From Arthrobacter sp. StoSoilB19 (GTDB taxonomy: Bacteria > Actinomycetota > Actinomycetes > Actinomycetales > Micrococcaceae), in contig NZ_AP024650.1 of the NCBI RefSeq assembly GCF_019977275.1, positions 4,154,001-4,218,000 on the forward strand: a DNA stretch of 64,000 bases. Reading direction: 5' to 3'. Below are positions 20,692-29,968 of the stretch, piece after piece; the stretch's first letter is position 1, and each line of letters starts with the position of its first letter. The notes beneath the pieces were generated by a model. It saw nothing but the letters and a program-made list of their open reading frames with translations, had not been told where the DNA came from and searched no databases. The position numbers were made by a program, and so were the translations under genes.

Positions 20692-21354
20692 TCAGCGGTA
20701 GGAGAAGCTCATCAGCAACGCCTTCAGTTTTTGGCCGTCCCCGCCCCAGTACCACGCCTTCGCCGCCTCGTCATTGGCAAACGGCGGACCGGTGAACAGC
20801 ACGTCTGCGGCCAAAATGCGGTCGCCGAGCATGACGGGCCCGTTTTGCACCTTGCCGTCCGGTGACACCGGCAATCCCGCCGTCAGCCCCATGCGGTACT
20901 CAACGGCACCATTGACGTGATCGGTGAAGAACGACGAATGGGGCGTGGGAACTGCGTGGCCCACCAGCCCCGGCACAGGGTCCGCCGCAAGGACAAACCT
21001 GGCATCAGGACCGGCCACGGCGTCACCCACCTGGCTGTAGTAGATGTTGACCCGCCCGGCGCCGTTGGCATCAATGACGGCGGCCGTTTCCACCGGGGGT
21101 GATGCGGAAACCTGTTCATGTACCACGCGCCAGTCCGCCGGATGGGCAAAGGACAGCCGGCCATCGGGGAAGGTATAGGTCACCATCCCGGCAGGAGTGG
21201 GCGCGGACGTGGGAGCAGGCGAGGGCGGCGGAACGGCAGTCTCCGTGGACGCGCCCCCGCTCCCTGCGGGGGCGTAGTCCGCGCAGGCGGCGAGGGACAG
21301 CGCCGCTGCGGCTGTTATCACAAGGAGGATTGGAGCGGGGTGCCGTGGGCGCAT
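20692..21354 (-). CDS. putative lipoprotein of unknown function
   Basis: 220 residues. Signal peptide with lipobox LAAC (cysteine near residue 24), a Pro/Ser/Thr-rich spacer (about 35-55), then a compact domain starting VTYTFPDGRLSFAHPADWRV that resembles PsbP-like or DUF-type lipoprotein domains with a Tyr-rich beta core. I do not recognise a function. It follows the jetC gene by 183 nt with a terminator between, so it is probably a separate transcript. Confidence 0.75.
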   Translation of the reverse strand: MRPRHPAPILLVITAAAALSLAACADYAPAGSGGASTETAVPPPSPAPTSAPTPAGMVTYTFPDGRLSFAHPADWRVVHEQVSASPPVETAAVIDANGAGRVNIYYSQVGDAVAGPDARFVLAADPVPGLVGHAVPTPHSSFFTDHVNGAVEYRMGLTAGLPVSPDGKVQNGPVMLGDRILAADVLFTGPPFANDEAAKAWYWGGDGQKLKALLMSFSYR

Positions 21355-21473
21355 GGGGTGCCTTTCAAGAGGACGCCATCGTTCTCTCGGAGAAAGTGCG
21401 GACCCAGCATCCTGCAGTACCTATGGGATCTACTCTGGCGAGGTGAGTTGGTAAAGCCCAGAGTGGCACAGCG

Positions 21474-21498
21474 AAAAGACCGGCCACCACGGCCGGAG
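21474..21498 (-). terminator. terminator after jetC
   Basis: On the minus strand CCGGCC GTGGT GGCCGG is followed by TCTTTT, 40 nt after the jetC stop codon. It closes the jetABC transcript before any jetD could follow. Confidence 0.75.
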
Positions 21499-21537
21499 CG
21501 ATAAATCCATCAATTTGTTATATTGCTGGATCCGGTT

Positions 21538-24500
21538 TCAACGCAGGACGATATCCACCGGGTTTGCCTCGGAGCGCCAGGCTCCTTCCTCCCCCGGACG
21601 CGGCCGGATCACCGGGGCCGTGAGGACGCCGGAGCGGTTGGTGCGGCGGTCACGGAGGATCTCGGTGACGGAGCCCAGGTGCCGGGACAGATCGATGACG
21701 TTTTCCGGGGCAGCCAGCAGCAGCTGGAACCCGAATTCGTGGAGGGCCTTGATGCCGGCGCCGGCGAATTCCTCGGAGGCGAGCACGAACGCTTCGTCCA
21801 TCATCACGGTGCCGTAGGTGGTGAAGCCCTGCTCGGCGATCCCCAGCTGGTAGCTCAGGGCCGCGGCCATGATGAACGCGGTGAACCGCTGCCGCTCGCC
21901 GCCGGACATGGAACCGGTGTCTGCGTGCATGAAGACCTCGGTCTTCGTGCCGCCGCCCTTCTTTTTGCCAGCCGCCGGGCCGGTCACTTCCCGGTGCTCC
22001 TTGCACTGGATGAACAGGTGGCCGCGGACGTCGAGCACCTCCGCCCGCCACCGCCGGTCTTCCGGCGCCTGCGAGCCAAGCCTCTTGACCAGGGTCTCCA
22101 GGGACTTGTAGCGCGCGGTGAGCTCGGCGTCGTCACCGTCCGGCCCCTCCCCCCTGGCGGCGTCCGTCCTGGCCGGCCGAGCGTGGCGGGCCTTCAAGGC
22201 GTTCTGGATGGCGTCCTTGAACTGCTTGGCAGTGGGCGGCAGCGTCTGCTTGATATCCAGCTCCAGGTAACTGCCCTCATGGAAGTTCACCTGGGAGAGG
22301 ATGCCGTTGAGGGGCAGGATGCGGCTGGTGATGGAGCGGCGTTCCTCGTCCAGCAGGTGCAGCAGGGTGCTGAAGGATTCGTGCGTGCGCTGGTTGAAGA
22401 ACTGCCGGAACTCCGCCTCCTGCGCCGGCAGGCCGTCGTTGACGATGGCATGGTAGCGGGCTTCGAATTCGCTGGCCGCGCCGATGCTGGTGCCGTGGTC
22501 CGCCGAAATGGCGCTGCCCCACTCCCGGACGAAGCCTTCGAAAATCCGGGTGAGCCGCTCGGCTGTCCCTTGCCCCCGTGATTCAGCAGTGTGCAGTTCG
22601 CCCAGCAGGGTGGTCCGGACGCGGTTGGCAAGGTTGTCCAGCTCGTGCATTTCGGTCACGTCGCCGAATTCCGCAAAGTACGGTTCCAGCGCCGTCACGG
22701 TAGCGTCCGACGGCGGCGCCTGGGCCAGGCGGTCACGCGCCGCTTCCAGCAGTGAATCCGCAGCCGTGAGCTGGCGGTCCAATGCCTTGTATTCGCTTTG
22801 CAGGACGGCCGCGGACTCGGTGCTGGTCTGGTGCTTTTGCCGGACCTCCTCGATGGTGGCGCGCAGGGGCTCCAGGTCCGCCTGCGCGGCAAGTGCGTCC
22901 TTGAGCCGCTGCTCGATCCTGGTGAGCTCATCGGCAGCAACGGCCGCGGACACCTGTTCCCAGGGCCGGTCGTCTTCGGCAATCCGGCGCAGGGCGTCGA
23001 GCTGGCGGCTCATGCCCTGGTGCGAGTCCTCGCGGCTCTGCGCCAGTTCGGCGGCCTTGGCCACTTCCTGCCGGAGGTCCTCCACCTGGCCGGCCACGAG
23101 TTCCAGCTTGGCGGCATTGTCGAAGCCCAGGACGTAGTCCTGGCGGCTGGTGAAGCGGTCGTCCTTCTCCACCGTGTGGCGGTTCCGCTTGACCACGCCG
23201 CCCAGGCTCAGGCCCTTGTCCAGGGCTGCCAGCTCGTCCGGGTCCTCCACGCAGGGGTAGGCAAAGTCCAGCGCGATGCGCTCACGGACCCACCCGCCGG
23301 CTTCGGCCGCCGCGCCGGACTCGAGGATATCCAGCTTGGTGAGCAGGTCGCCGTCGCGCACGTCCTCCACAGCGAGCGCGCCGCCGGCGAGCGGCTTGGA
23401 GACGTCCACTGCCCGCAGCGCGCCGCGGACGTTGTGGTCATTCAGGTAGCGGGTGACGGCGCCGAAGTGCTCACCGGGCACCAGCAGGGTGGTGGCCAGG
23501 CTGCGGAGCGCACGCTCGGCAGCGGGGCGCCACCGTTCCTCGCCGTCTGCGAGGTCCATGAGCTCGCCGGCAAAGGGCATGCGGTCTTCCGCAATACCGG
23601 TGGCAGCGGCGATGGCGGCACGGTTTTCAATGCTCGACGGCGGCAGCAGGGACTTGCGCGTCTTCAACGACACGAGTTCCTGCTCGGCAGCCGCCAGCTC
23701 CCGCTTGCGGCTGGCGTGGGCGTCGAAGGCCTCGAACCGCAGCTCCTGCAGGGCCTGCGAATCATCCTTCAGCTCGGCCGACCGTGCCGCCGCCTGCTCG
23801 TATGCCTGCTCCCAGCCGGCCGCGCTCCACTCAAGCTGCAGCCCGGCGTCGGCCAATGCCTGCTGCGCCGCCTCCTCCACCTGGCGCCGCAGCTTCAGGC
23901 CAACCCGGGCGTTCTCCAGCGACTGCTCAATCGCGGAAATCGCGTTGCCGCCCTGGTTGTTGTACTCGGTTTCCAGCTGCCGCAGTTCCTTGGCCAGGTT
24001 GTCGCGGACCGCACGCTCGGCGCCGAGTTCCTTCGCCTTCGCCTGCGCCAGCTCGCGGAAACGGACCAGCGTCTTCTGGTGCACGGTGACGGCGAGCTGC
24101 TGCCTGTACGCCTCGAACTCCCCACCCACCAGCTCCCGCAGCCGGTTCGCGTCCAGCAGCGACTGCGCATATTCGCGGTTCAGTCCCGGCACCGGCGCCA
24201 GCTGGTCGCGCTGCTGCCGGACATCCTCCAGCCGCTGGCGGATGGACATCAGGTTGCTGAACTCCTCCACCACGTCATCGGCGGCGGCAAGGGTTGCCGG
24301 GGCATCCAGCACCTGGTCGCGGAAGAAGGTGTTGACGCTGCCGCCCAGGCCCTTGCCGGCCTGGATGACGCGCAGCAGGGGCAGGGCCTGGTCCGAGTTG
24401 ATCCCCAGCAGCCGGCGGAACCGCTCCGCGAACGCCTTGTGCACGTCGAAGACCTGGGCGTGCGGGAAGATCGCCTCAAGCGCGCCCTTGGTGAACCGTT

Positions 24501-25011
24501 TGTCGGCGATGCCCTCAACCGCCTCAAGGTCCAGGGGCACGTTGTCGATCAGGTAGAACCGGCCCACGCTGGACTCCGTGCCGTTCTTGGGCAGGTCGAA
24601 CAGCGCCGACACCGTCACCCGCGTCCCGGCGGCGTTGTCGAAGGTCAGGGCGACGGCGGACCAGGTGGCACCCGGGCGCTGGAACGCACTCGCCGAGCCC
24701 TCCCCCACCGCCTTGTCCCCCACCTTGCCGCGCATGTACGTGAAGGTGGTCCGCTTGTCCTCCACGGCACCGCCCGACCGCTGCGCCGCCGCCTCGTTGG
24801 ACCGCGGCCGCGCATCGAAGACCCGCAGCATCGCGTCGAACAGCGTGGATTTACCCACGCCCGAGTTACCGGTCAGCAGGGTTCCGTTCCGGTCAACGTG
24901 CATGGTGTGCGCTCCATGGAACGTCCCCCAGTTGACCACCTGCACCAACGCAAGCCGCATCTGGCCCGGGTTGGTGACATCACCCAGCGGGAGCATGCTT
25001 GCGATGGTCAC
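21538..25011 (-). CDS. jetC: SMC-like ATPase of a Wadjet/Mks system (JetC/MksB)
   Basis: 1157 residues. Head domain N-terminal half VVNWGTFHGAH with Walker A GNSGVGKS (48-55); very long Gln/Glu/Ala/Arg-rich stretches predicted as coiled coils through the middle; C-terminal half with signature SGGE (1036-1039) and Walker B MMDEAF (D1072, E1073). This is the architecture of the motor of JetABCD (Wadjet) and MksBEF, condensin-like complexes that extrude DNA loops. In Wadjet, extrusion of small circles leads JetD to cut plasmids. Start overlaps the end of jetB (ATGA). No jetD-like gene follows; a terminator and a lipoprotein gene do. Activity of the complex without a nuclease would be chromosome-organising rather than plasmid-cutting. 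Confidence 0.9.
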   Translation of the reverse strand: MTIASMLPLGDVTNPGQMRLALVQVVNWGTFHGAHTMHVDRNGTLLTGNSGVGKSTLFDAMLRVFDARPRSNEAAAQRSGGAVEDKRTTFTYMRGKVGDKAVGEGSASAFQRPGATWSAVALTFDNAAGTRVTVSALFDLPKNGTESSVGRFYLIDNVPLDLEAVEGIADKRFTKGALEAIFPHAQVFDVHKAFAERFRRLLGINSDQALPLLRVIQAGKGLGGSVNTFFRDQVLDAPATLAAADDVVEEFSNLMSIRQRLEDVRQQRDQLAPVPGLNREYAQSLLDANRLRELVGGEFEAYRQQLAVTVHQKTLVRFRELAQAKAKELGAERAVRDNLAKELRQLETEYNNQGGNAISAIEQSLENARVGLKLRRQVEEAAQQALADAGLQLEWSAAGWEQAYEQAAARSAELKDDSQALQELRFEAFDAHASRKRELAAAEQELVSLKTRKSLLPPSSIENRAAIAAATGIAEDRMPFAGELMDLADGEERWRPAAERALRSLATTLLVPGEHFGAVTRYLNDHNVRGALRAVDVSKPLAGGALAVEDVRDGDLLTKLDILESGAAAEAGGWVRERIALDFAYPCVEDPDELAALDKGLSLGGVVKRNRHTVEKDDRFTSRQDYVLGFDNAAKLELVAGQVEDLRQEVAKAAELAQSREDSHQGMSRQLDALRRIAEDDRPWEQVSAAVAADELTRIEQRLKDALAAQADLEPLRATIEEVRQKHQTSTESAAVLQSEYKALDRQLTAADSLLEAARDRLAQAPPSDATVTALEPYFAEFGDVTEMHELDNLANRVRTTLLGELHTAESRGQGTAERLTRIFEGFVREWGSAISADHGTSIGAASEFEARYHAIVNDGLPAQEAEFRQFFNQRTHESFSTLLHLLDEERRSITSRILPLNGILSQVNFHEGSYLELDIKQTLPPTAKQFKDAIQNALKARHARPARTDAARGEGPDGDDAELTARYKSLETLVKRLGSQAPEDRRWRAEVLDVRGHLFIQCKEHREVTGPAAGKKKGGGTKTEVFMHADTGSMSGGERQRFTAFIMAAALSYQLGIAEQGFTTYGTVMMDEAFVLASEEFAGAGIKALHEFGFQLLLAAPENVIDLSRHLGSVTEILRDRRTNRSGVLTAPVIRPRPGEEGAWRSEANPVDIVLR

Positions 25012-25820
25012 TGGTCATCCTCCTCGGACGTGGTTCCGTTCGTCTCCGCGGCGGCTGTGTCCTCCAGGTCCAGGAGCGGCTCCGTTCCTGATTGGTCAGC
25101 CGAGGCGGCTACGAGGGCTTCGATGTGGGCCGGGATGTCGCCGATGTTTTCGAACGGCAGGGCCAGGGGCAGGGCGTTGGAGATGGTGTAGACGTCGTCC
25201 AGTCCGGTGGGGAGCAGGAGCTGGCGGGCCAGGAGCTTGGTGATGGCACGGGTGACCACATCGGAGTCGCGCAGGGCGTCCTGCTGGCCGGCGGGCTGGT
25301 AGTGCGCCACCAGGTCCGTGATCTCCTCGCGGGTGATGGTGGGGTCGGTCTGGGCCGTGACGTGCCGGTCCAGCAGCAGGCGGAGCCGGAGCAGCACAAT
25401 GGTTTCCACCCGGCTGAGGGCACGCTGCTGGCGCAGGATGCTGGACCGGGCGCTCCCGCCGATGACGTCCGGGTCCACGGGGCGCAGGACCGCGATTTTC
25501 CGCTCGTGGTCCAGCTGCAGGGTCAGGAACAGCTCGGACAGGCGGCTGCGCAGGATCACCTGGTTGTCCAGCAGTACCGTCCAGAGCTTTTCGTCCCGGC
25601 CGCCGTCGATGTACGGGCCCTTCAACAGCTTCACCAGGGCCTGGCGCACTTTCATGGACAGGACGCCGGTATCGCCGGGGAACAGGGCAGCGCCGTCGAC
25701 GAAGGTATCGCGCGGGGACACTGCGAAGGGGCGCTCAACGCCCGGTGCCGCCCCCGCCCGTTCGCCGCGCGGCTGGTCTTCGATCAGCTCTGGGCCCTCA
25801 GCGTTTGAAACTTCAGTCAT
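25008..25820 (-). CDS. jetB: KITE subunit of a Wadjet/Mks system (JetB/MksE, DUF4194)
   Basis: 270 residues. A charged, probably disordered N-terminus (1-50) precedes the DUF4194 winged-helix region (LSMKVRQALVKLLKGPYIDG, then DNQVILRSRLSELFLTLQLDHERKIAVLRP), followed by ILRQQRALSRVETIVLLRLRLLLDRH typical of the family. In the complex this dimer bridges the kleisin JetA to the SMC heads. A Glu/Asp-rich acidic tail closes the protein. ATGA-type overlaps link it to jetA and jetC. Confidence 0.9.
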   Translation of the reverse strand: MTEVSNAEGPELIEDQPRGERAGAAPGVERPFAVSPRDTFVDGAALFPGDTGVLSMKVRQALVKLLKGPYIDGGRDEKLWTVLLDNQVILRSRLSELFLTLQLDHERKIAVLRPVDPDVIGGSARSSILRQQRALSRVETIVLLRLRLLLDRHVTAQTDPTITREEITDLVAHYQPAGQQDALRDSDVVTRAITKLLARQLLLPTGLDDVYTISNALPLALPFENIGDIPAHIEALVAASADQSGTEPLLDLEDTAAAETNGTTSEEDDQ

Positions 25821-27270
25821 GTGGATCCTTTGCGAGCGTAACCACGGGCAGGTAGGCCCTGCGGGTGGAGCCGTCTATCTGTTCGAAGTCCAGGCCATCC
25901 CAGGCGCTGCGGTTGAAGTCGGCCCCGGCGTGCAGGGCCTCGGACAGCAGCGCGCGGATGGTGTTGATGTGCTGCTCTTCGGGCGGCAGCTGCTGCCAGG
26001 CGTCGGCTAGCGTGGCAGCCCCAGCCATGGCGGACCGGACGACGTCGGGCCTGGCCTTGCCCGTCCGCGGCGAGCGCACCCGGTCCGAGTCGGTGAACGC
26101 GATGGGATCGGCCAGCCTGGGTGGTGCCGCGAACTCGTCGGGGTCGAAGAGCTTCACCATGGACAGTGACTCAAACCCTGCGTTGTACAGGACGGGGCCG
26201 GGAACCAGGCCGGGCCGTTCACGCTCGTACGGGAGTGAACGGATGGCCTGTTCTGCCTCGCGCAGGACCTTCCGGAGCCGGACCGACTGGCGGAAGTCGT
26301 CGCTCTGGACGTACGTGTTCAGGCTTTCGCTGAGCTTGCCGTAGATGCGCTGGATCTGGCTGTGCTGCTGCCGGAGCTCGGCCACCAGGTTCTTCAGTGT
26401 CTCCCGGTCGTCAGGTGACAGGTCATCCGCGAACTGGCGGCTCAGGACCTCCCCAATCGCGGACCGGAACCGCACTTGCTGCTGCGGGTCCTCCAGGAAG
26501 GCGGTAAAGGACCGGAACGTCCTGCCCTCCGGGCTTTGGCGGAGCCGCTTGTCCGCCTCCAGGACCTGGGCCATGGTGGCGCCCTTGGTCAGCGACTCCT
26601 CGATGATCTGGTTGCGCAGTCCGCCCACCAGTTCCTCGATCCGGTCGCGCATCTTTTTGTAGTCCGCGGGCAAACTGGCGGCCAGGTCCAGGATGTTTCC
26701 GGCGGCCTCCACGGCCTCGTCGTCGTCAAGCAGGCCGTCGAAGTCGCCCGTGCTGATGTCCTGGATCAGCTGCTGCCGCTCTTCGATTTCCTCTTCCAGG
26801 GCTTCGAGGCGCGCACTTTGGTCCGGGTTGGTCTCGTTGGCGAGCTTTTCCACGTCCCCCAGCAGGGTGCCCAGCCGGGAACCGTTCAACGTGGACCGCT
26901 CGCTGGAAAGGCTGTCAAGGAAGGCGAGCACGCGTGCTGCAGGCTCGGTGGCCTCGTAGACGATCTGGCCTGACTGGTTCCGCCGGGTCAGGAACTGCCG
27001 CCGGGTCCACTCATCCCCGAACGCCCTTCCGCTGGCCCCTCCGCCCAGGCCCGGATCCTGGCGCCGGAGCTCCTCAAGGAAGGAGTCGACGTCGGCATGG
27101 AATTCCTCGAGCGGCACCTGCGGCCGGGTGCGGGTGAAGGAAGCCTGGAGCACGGCGATCACCCAGGGCGCCGAACGCGTCAGTGCCCACGCGGGCCCCT
27201 TGGTGAGGAGTTCGAGGTCCCGGAGCCGGGCGCTGATGGCGTCAGCGGATGACCTGGCGGAGCGGGGCAC
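25813..27270 (-). CDS. jetA: kleisin-like subunit of a Wadjet/Mks system (JetA/MksF, DUF3375)
   Basis: 485 residues. Starts with a winged-helix region (LRDLELLTKGPAWALTRSAPWVIAVLQASF) and continues with the long helical DUF3375 body: YEATEPAARVLAFLDSL, then EEEIEERQQLIQDI. DUF3375 proteins are the kleisin JetA/MksF that links SMC heads. GTG 27270 was chosen: AAGGAGAG sits just upstream, and the longer frame to 27408 lacks family similarity. First gene of the operon. The promoter region is 27271-27539 (269 nt), in which I see no clear hexamers. Confidence 0.9.
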   Translation of the reverse strand: MPRSARSSADAISARLRDLELLTKGPAWALTRSAPWVIAVLQASFTRTRPQVPLEEFHADVDSFLEELRRQDPGLGGGASGRAFGDEWTRRQFLTRRNQSGQIVYEATEPAARVLAFLDSLSSERSTLNGSRLGTLLGDVEKLANETNPDQSARLEALEEEIEERQQLIQDISTGDFDGLLDDDEAVEAAGNILDLAASLPADYKKMRDRIEELVGGLRNQIIEESLTKGATMAQVLEADKRLRQSPEGRTFRSFTAFLEDPQQQVRFRSAIGEVLSRQFADDLSPDDRETLKNLVAELRQQHSQIQRIYGKLSESLNTYVQSDDFRQSVRLRKVLREAEQAIRSLPYERERPGLVPGPVLYNAGFESLSMVKLFDPDEFAAPPRLADPIAFTDSDRVRSPRTGKARPDVVRSAMAGAATLADAWQQLPPEEQHINTIRALLSEALHAGADFNRSAWDGLDFEQIDGSTRRAYLPVVTLAKDPHD

Positions 27271-27539
27271 GCACTCTCCTTGGACTGTTGAACGGGGGCT
27301 GAACGGGGACCGGGCAGGGGCGGCACGCAGGGGACGAACGGGAAAACTGCCAACTACAAGGTTAACGCAGCCGCCGCGACCGCTCCGTGACCTACCTGCC
27401 GGTAGCATTTCGATCCCATATCAACAGGCTCCCCCGCCCGTGCCGGGTCTGGCTGGCCGCGCAGCTGTCCCCCTACGCTTCTGCTACTGGTCTTCGCCAC
27501 CGCAGTCTTATGCAAAGCAACGTCGCAGCAGGGGGATTC

Positions 27540-27842
27540 ATGCAGTTCGATCTAAGCTCAGTGGAAACAGCCACCTTGGTCTTCATCGGGACGCTGGTGT
27601 TCGGCGCAGTCCTGGCCGCATTCGTCCTCTCGGCGGGGCTGGTTGCCCTGGCGCTGCTGGGGGTGGGCAAGCTCACCTGGATGGTGGTGGCCAATACGCT
27701 CCTGGCGGTGGTCCACGGGATCAACTCCGGCTGGGACCGGCTGGTCCACCGGGCCTCCACCGTGGAACTGCCCGGCGATTTCCAGGCGCAGCCATCCCCT
27801 AGCACCGGAACCTACCCGCGGGTAATCTTGAGGGACAGCTGA
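27540..27842 (+). CDS. small membrane protein, unknown function
   Basis: 100 residues. ATG 27540 has GGGGG 5 nt upstream; the longer frame from 27387 is not convincing. Two hydrophobic helices (ATLVFIGTLVFGAVLAAFVLSAGLVALALLG and a weaker one around MVVANTLLAVVHGI), then a short polar C-terminus. Divergent from jetA. Its N-terminal hydrophobic pattern resembles that of the membrane protein at 31364-32023, so the two may be distant paralogues. No function can be assigned. Confidence 0.6.
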   Translation: MQFDLSSVETATLVFIGTLVFGAVLAAFVLSAGLVALALLGVGKLTWMVVANTLLAVVHGINSGWDRLVHRASTVELPGDFQAQPSPSTGTYPRVILRDS

Positions 27843-27903
27843 AGGGTTCTCCAACCCGGCGGATCCATGGCTACACCGGCCACTCCGGCCAAGGAGATAA
27901 CCC

Positions 27904-29904
27904 ATGACCTCCGCAACTGACAGCCAGGCCAAAGACGCCCCGGCTGAAGAAACCCCCGTCCCCGCCGGCAACATCGGCGCCGGAGCCACCGCCGAAGATG
28001 CCCGGGCCGTTGCCGAAGCCGCCCGTGAATCCGGCTGGGACCGTCCCAGCTTCGCCAAGGGCCTCTATTTGGGCAGTTTCGACCTGGGCCTGGTCCATCC
28101 CTGGCCGGCTGCCGACCCCGCTTCCGTGGACAAGGGCGAGGCATTCATGGCCCGCCTCACGGAGTTCGCCAAAACCATGTCCGGGCGGGTCATTGAACGG
28201 GAAGCGAAGATTCCGGACGAATACATCAAGGACCTGGCAGCCCTGGGCGTCTTCGGGATGAAAATCCCGGAGGAATACGGCGGCCTGGGCCTCTCCCTGG
28301 TCTATTACGGCAGGGCCCTTGCCCTGCTGGGCAGCGTGCACCCCAGCCTGGGCGCCCTCATCTCCGCCCATCAGTCCATCGGCGTACCCGAGCCGGTCAA
28401 GGTGTTCGGCACGCCCGAACAGAAGCGTGAGTACCTGCCGCGGTGCGCTGCCGGCGCCGTCACTGCTTTCCTCCTCACCGAACCGGACGTGGGCAGCGAT
28501 CCCGCCCGGCTGGGCAGCACGGCAACTCCCACGGACGACGGCGACGCGTACCTTTTGGACGGCGTGAAACTTTGGACCACCAACGGGGTGATCGCGGAAC
28601 TGGTGGTGGTCATGGCAGTTGTCCCGGCGCACACCGATCCGGACGGCACCAGGCACAAGGGCGGCATCAGCGCGTTCGTGGTGGAAATGGACTCGCCGGG
28701 CATCACGGTGGAAAACCGCAATGCCTTCATGGGCCTGCGCGGCATCGAGAACGGGGTTACCCGGTTCCACCAGGTGCGGGTGCCGGCCGCCAACCGGCTG
28801 GGCCGGGAGGGCCAGGGACTGAAGATCGCGCTGACCACGCTCAACACCGGCCGCCTGGCGCTTCCGGCGCTGTGCGTGGCGTCCGGGCGCTGGAGCCTGA
28901 AGATTGCCCGTGAATGGTCCAACGCCCGCACCCAGTGGGGCAGGCCCGTGGGTGAACATGAGGCAGTCGGCAAGAAGATCGCCTTCATCGCGGCCACGGC
29001 TTTTGCCCTGGATGCCGTGTTCGAACTCTCCGCAGAACTTGCCGATGCCGGGCAGAAGGACGTCCGGATCGAGGCCGCGCTCGCAAAGCTCTGGGCCACG
29101 GAAATCAGCTGCCGGATCGCGGACGAACTGGTCCAGATCCGCGGCGGACGGGGGTTCGAGACCGCTGAATCACTGGCCGCGCGCGGTGAACGTGCCGTAG
29201 CGGCGGAGCAGCAGCTGCGGGACATGCGGATCAACCGGATCTTCGAGGGGTCCTCCGAAATCATGCGGCTGCTGATTGCGCGCGAGGCGGTGGATGCGCA
29301 CCTGGCTGCCGCCGGCGACCTTGCTTCGCTGGATGCGAGCATGGCGGACAAAGCGAAGGCCGCCGTCGGCGCCTCCGGCTTCTATGCAAAGTGGCTGCCC
29401 AAGCTGGTGGCCGGCGCCGGCATGGACCCCCGCTCCTACGGGGAGTTCGGCAGGCTGGCCAAACACCTCCGGTTCGTTGAACGGTCGTCGCGACGGCTGG
29501 CCCGGCAGACCTTCTATGGCATGGGCCGGTGGCAGGCCAAGCTGGAGCGGAAGCAGGCGTTCCTGGGCCGAGTGGTGGATATCGGCGCCGAACTGTTCGC
29601 CATGACTGCATGCTGCTCCCGTGCAGAGATGCTGCTGAAAACCGCCCCGGAAAAGGCTGCCGGCGCCTACGAGCTTGCCGACGCCTACTGCGAGCAGGCC
29701 AGGGTGCGGGTGGACGAGTACTTCGACCAGCTGTGGCGGAACACCGACGATGCCGACCGGGCGTTGACGCGGAAGGTCCTCGCCGGTGACTACCTATGGC
29801 TTGAGGCAGGGGTCCTGGACCAGTCCGAAGGCACCGGCCCGTGGATCGCCGATGCCTCGCCGGGCCCATCCAGGAAGGAGGACCTGCACCGGAAATACCG
29901 GTAA
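27904..29904 (+). CDS. acyl-CoA dehydrogenase family protein, long (very-long-chain type)
   Basis: 666 residues, longer than the usual 380-400, as in very-long-chain acyl-CoA dehydrogenases. Residues about 75-470 hold the catalytic core: IPEEYGGLGLS, FLLTEPDVGSDPARL with the FAD-binding segment, KLWTTNG, and RINRIFEGSSEIMRLLI near the catalytic region. A C-terminal helical domain of about 200 residues follows, probably for membrane association or dimerisation. AAGGAG precedes the ATG. It carries out the first dehydrogenation of beta-oxidation; chain-length preference is inferred from size only. Confidence 0.9.
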   Translation: MTSATDSQAKDAPAEETPVPAGNIGAGATAEDARAVAEAARESGWDRPSFAKGLYLGSFDLGLVHPWPAADPASVDKGEAFMARLTEFAKTMSGRVIEREAKIPDEYIKDLAALGVFGMKIPEEYGGLGLSLVYYGRALALLGSVHPSLGALISAHQSIGVPEPVKVFGTPEQKREYLPRCAAGAVTAFLLTEPDVGSDPARLGSTATPTDDGDAYLLDGVKLWTTNGVIAELVVVMAVVPAHTDPDGTRHKGGISAFVVEMDSPGITVENRNAFMGLRGIENGVTRFHQVRVPAANRLGREGQGLKIALTTLNTGRLALPALCVASGRWSLKIAREWSNARTQWGRPVGEHEAVGKKIAFIAATAFALDAVFELSAELADAGQKDVRIEAALAKLWATEISCRIADELVQIRGGRGFETAESLAARGERAVAAEQQLRDMRINRIFEGSSEIMRLLIAREAVDAHLAAAGDLASLDASMADKAKAAVGASGFYAKWLPKLVAGAGMDPRSYGEFGRLAKHLRFVERSSRRLARQTFYGMGRWQAKLERKQAFLGRVVDIGAELFAMTACCSRAEMLLKTAPEKAAGAYELADAYCEQARVRVDEYFDQLWRNTDDADRALTRKVLAGDYLWLEAGVLDQSEGTGPWIADASPGPSRKEDLHRKYR

Positions 29905-29920
29905 AGCCGCAGGTCACAAA

Positions 29921-29940
29921 ATAGTAAGCACGCTTGCTAT
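29921..29940. promoter_or_regulatory. TetR-type operator candidate
   Basis: ATAGTAAGCACGCTTGCTAT is a palindrome at 16 of 20 positions with the AAGC..GCTT core common to TetR-family operators of fatty-acid regulators. It lies 16 nt after the acyl-CoA dehydrogenase stop and 28 nt before the next gene, so it may control the membrane protein gene. Confidence 0.5.
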
Positions 29941-29968
29941 CACCCGGGGCGGGTGGTTGAGTTGAGCC

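Noticed and set aside
21355..21537. Possible remnant of jetD after jetC
   Set aside because: The gap is 183 nt with a terminator; no toprim or DUF2220-like segment can be read in any frame.
22798..25191. 797-codon plus-strand open frame
   Set aside because: Antisense shadow of jetC, which has intact ATPase motifs on the minus strand.
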